Source: Coleofasciculus sp040219735
GTDB taxonomy: Bacteria; Cyanobacteriota; Cyanobacteriia; Cyanobacteriales; Coleofasciculaceae
Reading direction: 5' to 3' (one strand)
Assembly (NCBI GenBank): GCA_040219735.1
Contig: JAVJRX010000076.1
DNA: 64,000 bases
Shown: piece by piece, positions 33,213 through 43,317 of the stretch
Numbering within the stretch: the stretch's first letter is position 1
Layout: each line of letters begins with the position of its first letter
Notes under the pieces: model-generated
Databases searched by the model: none
The model's input: only the letters and a program-made list of their open reading frames with translations
What the model was told of the DNA's origin: nothing
Made by a program: the position numbers and the translations under genes

Positions 33213-34397
33213 TCAGCGGTCTACTGAACCCATGATCACGTCAATACTACCGAGAATTGCCATAATATCTGCCACCTTGACTCCCCGCAAAATATGGGGC
33301 AGAATTTGCAAGTTGTTGAAATCTGGTGGACGAATCTTCCAACGCCACGGGAAGACATTATCATCCCCAATAATGAAAATTCCCAGTTCTCCTTTACCAC
33401 TTTCGAGGCGAACATAGTGTTCACCCTGAGGAATCTTAAAGGTTGGAGCGATTTTCTTGCCAATATACTGGTAATCAAAATCATTCCACTGAGATTTCTT
33501 TCCTTCAGCCATGCGTTTGGCTTCCAGATTTTCGTAGGGACCGCCTGGTAATCCTTTTAATGCCTGACGAATAATTTTCAGGGATTCCCGCATTTCCCGA
33601 ATCCGAATTAAATACCGAGCAAGACAATCCCCTGCAGTTTCCCAGTGGACTTCCCAATCAAAGTCGTCGTAACATTCATAGTGGTCAACTTTTCGCAAGT
33701 CCCACTTCACGCCAGAACCCCGCAACATTGGACCAGAAAGTCCCCAGTTTATCGCTTCTTCACGGGTAATCGTACCCACGCCTTCGACGCGACGGCGGAA
33801 AATTGGGTTGTTGGTAATTAAGCGTTCGTATTCATCGACTTTGGGGTCAAAATAGTCGCAAAAGTCTTCACATTTGTCAACCCACCCATAAGGAAGATCA
33901 ACCGCTACTCCACCAATGCGGAAGTAGTTATTATTAACCAGTCGTTGTCCGCTTGCGGCTTCCCACAAGTCGTAAATCAATTCCCTTTCCCGAAAGATGT
34001 AGAAGAAAGGAGTTTGCGCCCCGACATCCGCGAGAAATGGTCCTAACCAAAGCAGGTGATTGGCGATTCGATTCAACTCCAGCATAATCACGCGGATATA
34101 GCTGGCGCGTTTGGGTACTGGAACATCCGCCAATTTTTCTGGGGCATTGACTGTAATCGCTTCGTTAAACATGCCCGCTGCATAGTCCCACCGACTCACA
34201 TAGGGGACATACATAATATTCGTGCGGTTCTCAGCTATTTTCTCCATGCCGCGATGCAGGTAACCGAGAACCGGTTCGCAATCGATTACATCCTCCCCGT
34301 CTAAGGTGACGATTAAGCGGAGAACGCCGTGCATGGAGGGATGGTGAGGACCCAAGTTGAGAACCATTGGGTCAGTTCTGGTTTCGAGTTGTGCCAT
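33213..34397 (-). CDS. ndhH: NAD(P)H-quinone oxidoreductase subunit H
   Basis: MAQLETRTDPMVLNLGPHHPSMHGVLRLIVTLDGEDV is the canonical start of cyanobacterial NdhH, so I place the start at ATG 34397; the frame extends upstream to 34421. GYLHRGMEKIAENRT, GPMLRGSGVKWDLRKV and the ending GSIDVIMGSVDR are all conserved. At 394 residues it is full length. It belongs to the hydrophilic arm of photosynthetic complex I (NDH-1) on the thylakoid membrane, used in cyclic electron flow and respiration. It stands alone with its own terminator. Confidence 0.98.
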   Translation of the reverse strand: MAQLETRTDPMVLNLGPHHPSMHGVLRLIVTLDGEDVIDCEPVLGYLHRGMEKIAENRTNIMYVPYVSRWDYAAGMFNEAITVNAPEKLADVPVPKRASYIRVIMLELNRIANHLLWLGPFLADVGAQTPFFYIFRERELIYDLWEAASGQRLVNNNYFRIGGVAVDLPYGWVDKCEDFCDYFDPKVDEYERLITNNPIFRRRVEGVGTITREEAINWGLSGPMLRGSGVKWDLRKVDHYECYDDFDWEVHWETAGDCLARYLIRIREMRESLKIIRQALKGLPGGPYENLEAKRMAEGKKSQWNDFDYQYIGKKIAPTFKIPQGEHYVRLESGKGELGIFIIGDDNVFPWRWKIRPPDFNNLQILPHILRGVKVADIMAILGSIDVIMGSVDR

Positions 34398-34535
34398 AAG
34401 TAATGTATTTGGTTTACCCAACTTTTAGCGATGACGCCTATTTATTTACCATAGACATTCAGGTTAGGTTCCGGGGTCAGGGTACGATAGTATTATGCCC
34501 CAGATAGCGCGTTTAGTGATAGCCAATTAAGTAGA

Positions 34536-34597
34536 GGGCGACCCGATTAAATTGAGTGGAGTGGTGTTGTTGATTAGACCAAGCAGGTCGCCCCTAC
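34536..34597. repeat. GGGCGACCCG...GTCGCCCCTAC inverted repeat, copy 2
   Basis: Close copy of 24558-24618, between ndhH and rsmH, which are divergent. Confidence 0.7.
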
Positions 34598-34651
34598 AGT
34601 CCAAACCACAGGTTTTTCGGCAATCTTTGATTTAGTGGGGGAGAATGTCAG

Positions 34652-35527
34652 ATGGAGTCTGAGGCGCAAACGGAGCAGTTTTTTCATCGCTCGGTGTTAA
34701 GTCAGGAGTTAATTGCCGAATTGACGATTCGTCCGGGTGGGCATTATTTAGACGCGACAGTGGGTGGGGGTGGACACAGCGAATTAATCCTATTAGCTGC
34801 TCCTGATGTCCGTGTCACAGCCATAGATCAAGATGCGATCGCGATCGCGGCGGCTGAAGCGAAGTTAGCGCCCTATCGCGATCGCATACAATTTTGGCAG
34901 GGGAATTTTGCTTACTATCAACCGCCGGACTCTTTATTTGATGGCATTATTGCCGATTTAGGCGTCAGTTCAGCTCAACTGGATGTTCCCTCGCGCGGCT
35001 TTAGTTTTCGCCATCCGGCTAATCTAGATATGCGGATGGATCAGAGCCAGTCACTAACAGCCGCACAGGTGGTCAATCATTGGGATGAAACCCAACTGGC
35101 AAAGATTATTTATGAGTATGGTGAAGAACGCTTATCCCGGCGGATTGCTCGGGCAATTGTAGAACGCCGTCCTTTTGAGACAACCACCCAATTAGCCGAT
35201 GCGATCGCGCGGGTCGTTCCCAAAAAATACCGCTATGGTAGAATTCATCCCGCCACTCGCACATTTCAAGCTCTCCGCATTGCCGTTAACCAAGAATTAT
35301 CCGCTCTCGAAAAATTTCTCAATTGTGCGCCAACTTGGTTAAAGCCAGGAGCCAGAATTGGTATTATTAGTTTTCACAGCTTGGAAGACCGTCTGGTTAA
35401 ACACCACTTGCGGGATTCTCCAATTTTGCGGGTGCTTACCAAAAAACCTATAACTCCACAATCCACGGAACGGGATGAAAATCCCCGCGCTCGTTCTGCC
35501 AAGTTGAGATTGGCTGAGCGTCTTTGA
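34652..35527 (+). CDS. rsmH: 16S rRNA (cytosine-N4-)-methyltransferase
   Basis: FFHRSVLSQELIAELTIRPGGHYLDATVGGGGHSELIL is the SAM-binding start. IIADLGVSSAQLDVPSRGFSF, FQALRIAVNQELSALEKFL and IGIISFHSLEDRLVKHHLR are RsmH/MraW signatures. At 291 residues it is full length. It methylates N4 of C1402 in the ribosomal decoding centre. No mra/division cluster follows it, as usual in cyanobacteria. Confidence 0.97.
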   Translation: MESEAQTEQFFHRSVLSQELIAELTIRPGGHYLDATVGGGGHSELILLAAPDVRVTAIDQDAIAIAAAEAKLAPYRDRIQFWQGNFAYYQPPDSLFDGIIADLGVSSAQLDVPSRGFSFRHPANLDMRMDQSQSLTAAQVVNHWDETQLAKIIYEYGEERLSRRIARAIVERRPFETTTQLADAIARVVPKKYRYGRIHPATRTFQALRIAVNQELSALEKFLNCAPTWLKPGARIGIISFHSLEDRLVKHHLRDSPILRVLTKKPITPQSTERDENPRARSAKLRLAERL

Positions 35528-35973
35528 AGGGATAATAGACTACAGGGCTAGAGTCAGTCGAGTCATCCTCTTTCGCTGGTGTTGGATCAGGAAAACTAAC
35601 AATAGAATACTAACTTTTTCGTCGATGCAGATGATGGCTAATTTGTCAACTCCTAAGACTGGGTTAGTGTTCTAAGATACAAACAGATGGCGACGTAATT
35701 GTCGTCACCAATCAACTGTTCCTTTTTATCCCCAAGTTGGTGTCCATAAGCAGATGTTGCGGAAAAATTGCTGAACATGCCACTCTGGCGAAGAAATATC
35801 AGGGCAGATGCATCAGACCAAACTTAATCTTACAACAGGGAGTGCTACCCTTATCCGGCTTCAGGTGGATGTTTGGTGTTATTTCGTTTTTAAGAAAACA
35901 TTTGGCAAACTTTTGGATCTTCCAAAATAGACTGTTCCTTTTGTTGATGACTCACGCTTGCCCTAAATGAATT
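35528..35973. other. Gene-free stretch between rsmH and the signalling gene
   Basis: I see no credible gene. A 77-codon GTG frame (35737-35970) has no family resemblance and no ribosome site. A GCGACG...CGTCACC pairing near 35688-35710 is the only structure noticed. The promoter of the large signalling gene presumably lies here. Confidence 0.5.
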
Positions 35974-38900
35974 ATGAGGGAAATTGTAATTGGGAGCCTC
36001 AGGGTGTCCCTAATGATGCCTATTTTTGGTTATTTGTGGTGGATCGGTTCAAAATCACAGATTGAACGGCAACCGGGCTGGTTCTATATGCTGGCGGGCT
36101 ATGCCTTAATTTGTCTGGATGGGTTCATGGATTTAGTCAACCGTACTATTGGTTTGACCACAATAAACCCAAATCCAATCGATACACTCATTCCAGTGAC
36201 GCTAGTCTACCTGGTTGGATTTGGACTGCTGTTTATCGGCTTGTGCCAATGGTTACCTTTTGTTGCCAAACTCAAGAAGCTAGAGGTTGTTTCTCATCAA
36301 TACAATAACTGGAATGACGACCATACCTGTAAACTGTACGATCAAGTCAGTACGATCGCCCAGTCGAATGAACTGAAGCAAGAGATAGCTAAGTGTCTAC
36401 AAACTCAAGGCGAACTGCAACAGAGCCAAGAACAGTTTCGGGCGATCGTGCAAGCCCTTCCTGTACCTGTCGCGATCGCACGAATTTCCGATGGCAAAAT
36501 TGTTTACTGCAATTCCCACGCCAGCTTAATGTTTGGTGTCGCCACCTCAGAGTTTCTCAGTTGCTCAATGCCAGATTTTTATGAAAACCCTACTGACTGG
36601 CAAACCCTGTTAGCAACGTTAGCAAAAAATGGCTCTGTACAGAATACTCAAGTTCGTATTCATAAAATCAATGATACACCTTTGTGGGTAACTGTATCGA
36701 TGCAGGTTTTGACCTTAAATCAAGAAAAAGCGATTCTGAGTATATTCAATGATATCAGCGATACCTATCAGCAAATTACCCAATTCCAGCAAACAAAAGC
36801 CGCTATCATCGATAGTGAAGCCTGCTATCGGACTTTGGTCGAACAGTCTCCTAATGCCATTGCCCTCGACAGTCAGGGAAAACTGGTTTACATCAATCCT
36901 GCAGGTGTCAAACTATTGGGAGGCGTTAGTCAAAACCAAGTTATCGGTAAACCTTGGTCAGATTTTATCTCTCAAGTGGATGAACAACTCGTGCAGTTAG
37001 ACGGTCAGATTATTGATGTTGAGATTGCCCGTTTACCTGCCATTTATCAAGGTCAAGGGGCAACCCAACTGGTTATTCGAGATCAGACCCCGAAAGAACA
37101 GCCAGACCGAGAACTGAGAGTACGAGCGCGTCAACAAGCAGCCGTCGCCAAATTGAGCCAACGGGCGCTTTCGGGACTTGATTTGAATACCCTGATGAAC
37201 GAAGCGGTGAGTACAATTGCTCAAACCTTAGAGGTTGAGTATTGTAAAATCTTAGAACTGCTGCCCAATGGTAATGTGTTTTTACTCAAAGCGGGTGTGG
37301 GTTGGTCGCCGGGATTGGTTGGGTATGCCTTAGTCGGTGCCCACAGGAATTCCCAAGCCGGTTATACTCTGGTCTCTCAAGAACCTGTCGTGGTCGAAGA
37401 TCTACGGGTTGAAACTCGCTTTAGTGGACCTCCTTTACTCTACAATCATCGCGTTGTCAGTGGTGTGAGTGTGGTAATTCCGGGTCAAGAGCAACCATTT
37501 GGGGTTTTAGGGACACATACTACCAGCAAGCGCCGCTTTAGTGAAGATGACATTAACTTTCTCCAGGCGATTGCCAATGTTTTAGCCTTGGCGATTGGAC
37601 ATAAGCAGTCAGAGGCGAATCTGTATCTGATGCAGCGAGCGATCGCGGCAAGTAATAATGGGGTGATTATTACTGACCCCAATCAACCGGATAGCCCGGT
37701 TATTTACGTCAACCCCGCCTTCGAGTCGATGACCGGTTATACCGCACCGGAGGTGATTGGACGCAACTGCCGTTTCTGGCAAGAACCTGATTATAATCAA
37801 ATCGGGGTGACTCAGTTGGCGACAGCGATTCAAGAGCAACGAGAATGCCATGTCATTTTACAGAACTATCGCAAAGATGGCAGCCTCTTCTGGAATGAAC
37901 TCTATGTTTCGCCCGTCTTTGATGGGGACGGTTATTTAACCCATTTTGTCGGGATTCAAAGCGATATTACTCAACGGAAACAGGCAGAGGAAGCCCTACG
38001 ACAGAGTGAGGAAAAGCTGGAGAGTATTCTCAGTTCCCTAGACGATGTGGTTTGGTCGGCTTCCCTGGAGAATCAACAGTTCATTTACCTGAATCCGGCG
38101 ACAGAACGGGTTTATGGTCGCCCTGTATCCGACTTTGTCGCTCATCCGAGTCTCTGGCAGTTCGTTGTTCATCCTGATGATCGCCAACGGGTAGAGATGG
38201 CATCTCAAACGATGATGCATAAGGGGAGTAAAGATCTAGAATATAGGGTTGTACGACCGGATGGCGAAGTGCGTTGGCTGCGCGATCGCGCCCGCCTGAT
38301 TTATGACCAAAGGGGTACTGCCATTCGTATGGATGGAATTGCTACCGATATTACTAAACGCAAGCAGGCAGAGGCGGCTTTACTCAAGAGTGAGGAGCAA
38401 TTTCGCCTTACCTTTGAACTGGCTCCCATTGGCATGGCAATGACATCCCTTGATGGTAAATTCCTCAAGGTTAATCAGGCATTGTGTGAAGCTTTGGGTT
38501 ATACGGCTCAGGAACTGCTTGCCCTCACGTTTACGGAAATTAGCCACCCGACTGAACGGACACTCGACTTTACCCAACACCAATCGTTGTTGCGGGGGGA
38601 ACTCTCCCATCTGCAAACTGAACGTCGTTATGTATCAAAATATGGCAGGATTGTCAATGCCATTTTGAAAGTTGTGTTGGTCAGAGACTCTCAAAGTCAA
38701 CCCCTGCACTACATTAGTCAGGTGGTCGATATTAGCGATCGCAAACGCATGGAGGAACAGTTACTCCACGATGCTTTCCACGATGTATTGACCGGATTAC
38801 CGAATCGGGCATTATTCATGGATAGGCTGGAGTATGCTTTGCGACGGGCAAGGCAACGCTGGGATTATTTATGTGCGGTGATTGTCTTGGATTTAGACCG

Positions 38901-40071
38901 TTTCAAGGTCATCAATGATAGTTTAGGGCATCTGGTCGGTGATCGACTACTGACTGCGATCGCCCACCGACTAGAAGGGTGCTTACGTCCTAGTGATACG
39001 TTAGCCCGGTTAGGGGGGGACGAATTTACGATTCTACTCGATGATATCGCCAATACGGGGGCAGCTACTGATATAGCAAAATCGATTCACCAAACGTTGG
39101 CATCCTCATTTAATTTAGATGGGTATGAGGTGTTTGCCACCGCCAGTATCGGGATTGCCCTGAGTGGTATGGGGTATAACCGAGCGGAAGACTTACTACG
39201 AGATGCCGATACCGCCATGCATCGGGCAAAGCTTCAGGGAACCGCTTGTTATGTCATGTTTGATACCGCCATGTCTGGTCGCGCCCTTGCCCAGTTACGC
39301 TTGGAAACCGAACTGCGATGGGCAATTGAACGTCAAGAACTTGAGGTTTATTACCAACCGATTATTTCCCTGGCTACAGGTAAGATTACTGGGTTTGAAG
39401 CATTGGTGCGTTGGCAGCATCCAGAACAGGGAATGATTTCACCAGGGGAGTTTATTCCCTTAGCCGAGGAAACGGGTTTAATTATTCCCATTGGTCAGTG
39501 GGTGTTGCGAACATCCTGCTATCAGCTACGCCAATGGCAACGACAGTTTCCCCACTATCCCCCGTTAACCATGAGCGTTAATTTGTCGGGGAAACAGTTT
39601 TCTCAAACGAATTTAATTGAGCAAATTGCCCAAATTATTCAAGAGACAGAGGTCAATCCCAGCACTCTCAAGTTGGAAATTACTGAAAGCGGCATTATGG
39701 AACATTCAGACTCTGCTGCTGCTTTACTGGAGCGACTTAAGGCATTGAATATTCAGTTGTACATTGATGATTTTGGCACCGGCTATTCTTCGTTAAGTCG
39801 CTTACATCAGTTTCCCATTGATGCCTTGAAAATTGACCGTTCCTTTGTCAGTCGCATGGGGGATGCGGGAGAAAACGGGGAGATTGTGCAAGCGATTGTG
39901 ACCTTAGCTCACAATTTAGGCATGGATGTTGTGGCTGAAGGGATAGAAACAAATATGCAGTTAGCCCAACTGAGAGGGCGGCGATGTGAATATGGTCAGG
40001 GATACTTTTTCTCTAAACCATTAAATCGGCAAGCCGCAGAACAGTTAATGATTAATTTACCCCAGTGGTAA
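35974..40071 (+). CDS. Membrane PAS/GAF/LOV-like/GGDEF/EAL signalling protein
   Basis: In 1,365 residues the order is: two or three membrane helices (1-100); PAS (~140-265); PAS (~280-380); GAF (~395-545); a PAS/LOV-like domain (~553-670); PAS_3 (~685-800); PAS (~810-920); GGDEF (~930-1095); EAL (~1110-1360). The fourth sensor has VIGRNCRFWQ with Cys599, the flavin-adduct position of LOV photoreceptors, and NYRKDGSLFWNELYVSP. GGDEF is intact (LGGDEF, 1014-1018), as is EAL (FEALVRW, 1142-1144, plus LEITES and DDFGTGYSS). It can therefore in principle make and break cyclic di-GMP. Confidence 0.93.
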   Translation: MREIVIGSLRVSLMMPIFGYLWWIGSKSQIERQPGWFYMLAGYALICLDGFMDLVNRTIGLTTINPNPIDTLIPVTLVYLVGFGLLFIGLCQWLPFVAKLKKLEVVSHQYNNWNDDHTCKLYDQVSTIAQSNELKQEIAKCLQTQGELQQSQEQFRAIVQALPVPVAIARISDGKIVYCNSHASLMFGVATSEFLSCSMPDFYENPTDWQTLLATLAKNGSVQNTQVRIHKINDTPLWVTVSMQVLTLNQEKAILSIFNDISDTYQQITQFQQTKAAIIDSEACYRTLVEQSPNAIALDSQGKLVYINPAGVKLLGGVSQNQVIGKPWSDFISQVDEQLVQLDGQIIDVEIARLPAIYQGQGATQLVIRDQTPKEQPDRELRVRARQQAAVAKLSQRALSGLDLNTLMNEAVSTIAQTLEVEYCKILELLPNGNVFLLKAGVGWSPGLVGYALVGAHRNSQAGYTLVSQEPVVVEDLRVETRFSGPPLLYNHRVVSGVSVVIPGQEQPFGVLGTHTTSKRRFSEDDINFLQAIANVLALAIGHKQSEANLYLMQRAIAASNNGVIITDPNQPDSPVIYVNPAFESMTGYTAPEVIGRNCRFWQEPDYNQIGVTQLATAIQEQRECHVILQNYRKDGSLFWNELYVSPVFDGDGYLTHFVGIQSDITQRKQAEEALRQSEEKLESILSSLDDVVWSASLENQQFIYLNPATERVYGRPVSDFVAHPSLWQFVVHPDDRQRVEMASQTMMHKGSKDLEYRVVRPDGEVRWLRDRARLIYDQRGTAIRMDGIATDITKRKQAEAALLKSEEQFRLTFELAPIGMAMTSLDGKFLKVNQALCEALGYTAQELLALTFTEISHPTERTLDFTQHQSLLRGELSHLQTERRYVSKYGRIVNAILKVVLVRDSQSQPLHYISQVVDISDRKRMEEQLLHDAFHDVLTGLPNRALFMDRLEYALRRARQRWDYLCAVIVLDLDRFKVINDSLGHLVGDRLLTAIAHRLEGCLRPSDTLARLGGDEFTILLDDIANTGAATDIAKSIHQTLASSFNLDGYEVFATASIGIALSGMGYNRAEDLLRDADTAMHRAKLQGTACYVMFDTAMSGRALAQLRLETELRWAIERQELEVYYQPIISLATGKITGFEALVRWQHPEQGMISPGEFIPLAEETGLIIPIGQWVLRTSCYQLRQWQRQFPHYPPLTMSVNLSGKQFSQTNLIEQIAQIIQETEVNPSTLKLEITESGIMEHSDSAAALLERLKALNIQLYIDDFGTGYSSLSRLHQFPIDALKIDRSFVSRMGDAGENGEIVQAIVTLAHNLGMDVVAEGIETNMQLAQLRGRRCEYGQGYFFSKPLNRQAAEQLMINLPQW

Positions 40072-40136
40072 AGGATCAAGAGATGGGGATGGCTATTGAC
40101 TCCATTCCCCGATCTCCTCAAAGGATGTATCGCATT

Positions 40137-40994
40137 TTCGGGGTTAGGGAAGGAATAATAACCAACCGGAGATTAAGTGAGGATTTCTGTTCCATTGGAC
40201 GAAAAAGCGACCCTATAGGCAGGCACATTTTCCCATTATGAAGTAAGTCTCCCATAGAACCAGCGAACTTGTCAATACCTCAACTCTCGATTATTTTTGC
40301 CAAAGGCTTTATTTTCTATCTGAGTGAGACGTTTTCAACTGGAAGTCCCCTGCATTGGAGGTTATCTGCATTTGGTACTAATACGCGATCGCTTCTACTT
40401 CTTTAGCGGGTGTGGACTTATTTAACTGATGGGGATATTTAGCTTCTCTTTGAAACTATTTTCGGGGTGAAGGAAGGGATAAGCACTAACTAGGGATTAA
40501 GTGAGGATTTCTGTTCCATTGGACGAAAAAGCGACCCTATAGGCAGGCACATTTTCCCATTATGAAGTAAGTCTCCCATAGAACCACTGAACTTGTCAAT
40601 ACCTCAACTCCCGATTATTTTTGCCAAAGGCTTTATTTTCTATCTGAGTGAGACGTTTTCAACTGGAAGTCCCCTGCATTGGAGGTTATCTGCATTTGGT
40701 AACTAATACGCGATCGCTTCTACTTCTTTAGCGGGTGTGGACTTATTTAACTGATGGGGATATTTAGCTTCTATTTAGGACTATTTTGGGCGTGAAGGAA
40801 GGGATAAGCGCTAACTAGGGATTAATCGGGGATTTCTTTTCCATTGGACGAAAAAGCGACCCTATAGGCAGGCACATTTTCCCATTATGAAGTAAGTCTC
40901 CCATAGAACTACTGAACTTGTCAATACCTCAACTCCCGATTATTTTTGCCAAAGGCTTTATTTTCTATCTACCGGGAAGTTTTCAACTGGAATC
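40137..40994. repeat. Tandem non-coding repeat, period ~325 bp, 2.6 copies
   Basis: Units start at 40137, 40461 and 40786 (period 324 then 325); the third stops near 40994. The best conserved part includes GGACGAAAAAGCGACCCTAT, GGCAGGCACATTTTCCC and TTGCCAAAGGCTTTATTTTC. Each full copy has a GCGATCGC site. No open frame is kept across copies, which argues against coding. It directly follows the GGDEF/EAL gene. It could be a repeated small-RNA gene or an unclassified repeat. Confidence 0.9.
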
Positions 40995-40999
40995 TGTGT

Positions 41000-41332
41000 C
41001 ATCTGTGTTTTTGTCAATACTTAGTAATGATTTTTATCATAAGTTTAACAAAATACATGCGTCCAAGGGGGAGGTTAGCCGTGAGACGAAAACCTTCACA
41101 AATTGACAATGGATAATGACCTCTCCTTAAAAGAAGAGGATTGAAATTAAGGAAAATCTTTTTTAATTTATTCGTAAACGAAGAGGTCTTAGACCCAATT
41201 AATCAATTATCAATTATCAATTATTAATTATCCATTGATAAAAAGGTGTTCTTTGTCGAGGACATCCATCTCACCCCTCACACTCCCCTTATTGTGGTGA
41301 AACCCCCTCTGTCGCGCATCGTAGTCTAAACT
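41000..41332. other. Gene-free stretch downstream of coaT
   Basis: It contains CCTCTCCTTAAAAGAAGAGG followed by ATTGAAAT (41118-41146), a hairpin resembling the end of a lone CRISPR-type repeat, and an A/T-rich run of ATTATCAATT/ATTAATTATC repeats (41197-41236). No gene is seen. Confidence 0.45.
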
Positions 41333-43240
41333 TCAGTTGGTATTATTTCTGAGCAACCGTAAACCACTCAAAATCACCAATATGGTAGAACCTTCATGTC
41401 CAATAACACCGAGGGGAAGACTAATGCCAATCGTAAAATTAGCCACTAATAACAAACCAATACTACACAAAGCAAACCCAATATTTTGGGTAACAACCTG
41501 AGTCACACGACGACCTAAACGAATCGCAGCCGTTAACTTTTCTAAACGATCTGCCATTAATACAACATCGGCGGTTTCCAAAGCCACATCACTCCCAGCA
41601 GTTCCCATGGCAATTCCCACAGATGCAGTTGCCAAAGCTGGGGCGTCATTAATACCATCACCAACCATAGCTACGGTTTCATGGTATTTTTTCAACCTTT
41701 GGATCACCTTAACTTTATCTTCTGGTAAAAGTTCGGCATAAACATGATCAATTCCTAGCTGATGGGCGATGTAACCTGCCGTGCTTTGGCTATCACCACT
41801 CAGCATAATAACCTGTTCGATGCCCAGTTTTTTCAACTCTTTTATCACAGTTGCAGCCGCCGGACGTACTGTATCAGCAACCGCGATAATTCCCAATAGT
41901 TTACCCGCCACCGCCACCCAAACGATGGTTTTACCGTCTTGTTTGAGGCGTTCGCTTTCTGCGATTAGAGTTGTGGGGAAGTGAGCAATTTCGGATTGAA
42001 TAAATTTAGCTGTACCAACTTTTATCCCTTCCCCGTCAACATCACCACTGATCCCAAAACCTGTGTGAGACAATACATTCGTAGCCAACGCTAACGTCCA
42101 GGATTTATCCATAGCGGCTTGCACAATTGCCTTGGCAATAGGGTGTTCGGAATAGGCTTCCACAGCCGCCGCTTTTAACAAAACCTTATCTTCATCGTTT
42201 CGGTCAACACTGATAATTTGGATAACTTTTGGTTCTCCAGTCGTCAGGGTTCCCGTTTTGTCAAAGGCAATCGCTCGTATTTTGCCGATTACCTCTAACT
42301 GAGCGCCACTTTTAAATAAAATACCCTGTCGCGCCCCATTCGTCATTCCTGATAGCAGCGTCGGCATAATTGCCGCCATTAATGCACAGGGAGACGCGAC
42401 GACTAAAAAAACCAAAGCCTGATAAATTGTCGTTTCCCAATCCCAATTAAAAACAAAAGGGGGGAGAATCGCCAGCAGGATACCACAAACTACAATCACT
42501 TTCGCATAACCGCGTTCTAAGCGTTCAATGAATAGTTGAGATGGCGGCGCTTCCGTTTGAGCTTGCTTGACCAAACGAATAACCCGTTGAATCAAACTGC
42601 TTTCAGGGGGTTGATGCACTCGCAGAATTAACGCCCCAGCCCCATTAATTGTGCCAGCAAAAACTTCATCTCCTACGGTTTTTTCTCTGGGTAGCGACTC
42701 TCCAGTGATAGAGGCTTCATTGAGACTACTTGCACCTTCAATAATCAAGGCGTCGGTGGGGATTAATTCTCCGGGCTTCACTAAAATTTTGTCATCGATT
42801 TTTAAGTCTTGAATCGGAATCTGACAGTTTTGACCCTGGAGGATAACCCGTGCTGTATCGGGTGTCAATCCCATCAAGCCGCTAATCGCACGGCTGGTTC
42901 GTTTCATGGCGTAATCTTCTAATGCACCACTGATGGCAAAGATAAGAATTAATACCGCGCCATCAACAATCAGGAAATAGTCCCGCTGCCAAACGCCTAA
43001 AAATGCCGCCCCCAATGCGGCTATGATCATCAATAAATCAACATCGAGTTCCTTTTCGACAAACAGAGTCGTTAGTCCCTCTTTCGCACTCTCGTAACCT
43101 CCAATTACATAGGCGGCTGGGAGGATCAATAACGCTACTCCTAACCAGCCAAGTTGGAGAAAAAGCCAACCCAAACATACTAAGACAGCACAGGCTACCG
43201 CCGCCCAAGTATCCGGATGTTCTGCGATGATTTTTTTCAT
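41333..43240 (-). CDS. coaT: Cobalt-type P1B ATPase
   Basis: The 635-residue protein has no N-terminal metal-binding domain. SPCALMAAIMPTLLSG carries the membrane SPC motif typical of P1B-4 (CoaT/CtpD-like) pumps. Other marks are GESLPREK, FDKTGTLTTGEPKV with the phosphorylated Asp, SEHPIAKAIV (HP motif) and MVGDGINDAPALA. The divergent neighbour is a CoaR-type regulator, and the shared promoter has a MerR palindrome. Together these support cobalt (possibly also zinc) export. The last residues overlap no other gene. Confidence 0.93.
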   Translation of the reverse strand: MKKIIAEHPDTWAAVACAVLVCLGWLFLQLGWLGVALLILPAAYVIGGYESAKEGLTTLFVEKELDVDLLMIIAALGAAFLGVWQRDYFLIVDGAVLILIFAISGALEDYAMKRTSRAISGLMGLTPDTARVILQGQNCQIPIQDLKIDDKILVKPGELIPTDALIIEGASSLNEASITGESLPREKTVGDEVFAGTINGAGALILRVHQPPESSLIQRVIRLVKQAQTEAPPSQLFIERLERGYAKVIVVCGILLAILPPFVFNWDWETTIYQALVFLVVASPCALMAAIMPTLLSGMTNGARQGILFKSGAQLEVIGKIRAIAFDKTGTLTTGEPKVIQIISVDRNDEDKVLLKAAAVEAYSEHPIAKAIVQAAMDKSWTLALATNVLSHTGFGISGDVDGEGIKVGTAKFIQSEIAHFPTTLIAESERLKQDGKTIVWVAVAGKLLGIIAVADTVRPAAATVIKELKKLGIEQVIMLSGDSQSTAGYIAHQLGIDHVYAELLPEDKVKVIQRLKKYHETVAMVGDGINDAPALATASVGIAMGTAGSDVALETADVVLMADRLEKLTAAIRLGRRVTQVVTQNIGFALCSIGLLLVANFTIGISLPLGVIGHEGSTILVILSGLRLLRNNTN

Positions 43241-43276
43241 GTCATGATTGATGAGTTTCCGACTGCCTCATCCTAA

Positions 43277-43311
43277 ACCTTGACATTAATGTCAAGGTCA
43301 AGTGCTAAACT
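43277..43311. promoter_or_regulatory. CoaR operator with divergent over-spaced promoters
   Basis: A perfect 22-bp palindrome (ACCTTGACATT / AATGTCAAGGT) spans 43277-43298. On the minus strand TTGACC and TAGGAT are 20 bases apart around it, driving coaT. On the plus strand TTGACA (43280) and TAAACT (about 43306) are also 20 apart, driving coaR. This is the geometry expected for MerR-type activation. Confidence 0.88.
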
Positions 43312-43317
43312 AGCAAA

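Noticed and set aside
35737..35970. 77-codon frame upstream of the large signalling gene
   Set aside because: GTG start without ribosome site, no recognisable pattern, and unusual composition; treated as chance.
40137..40994. Tandem repeat as a cyclic di-GMP riboswitch array
   Set aside because: The position after a GGDEF/EAL gene made it tempting, but the units lack recognisable GEMM-I/II features and lie downstream, not upstream, of the gene.
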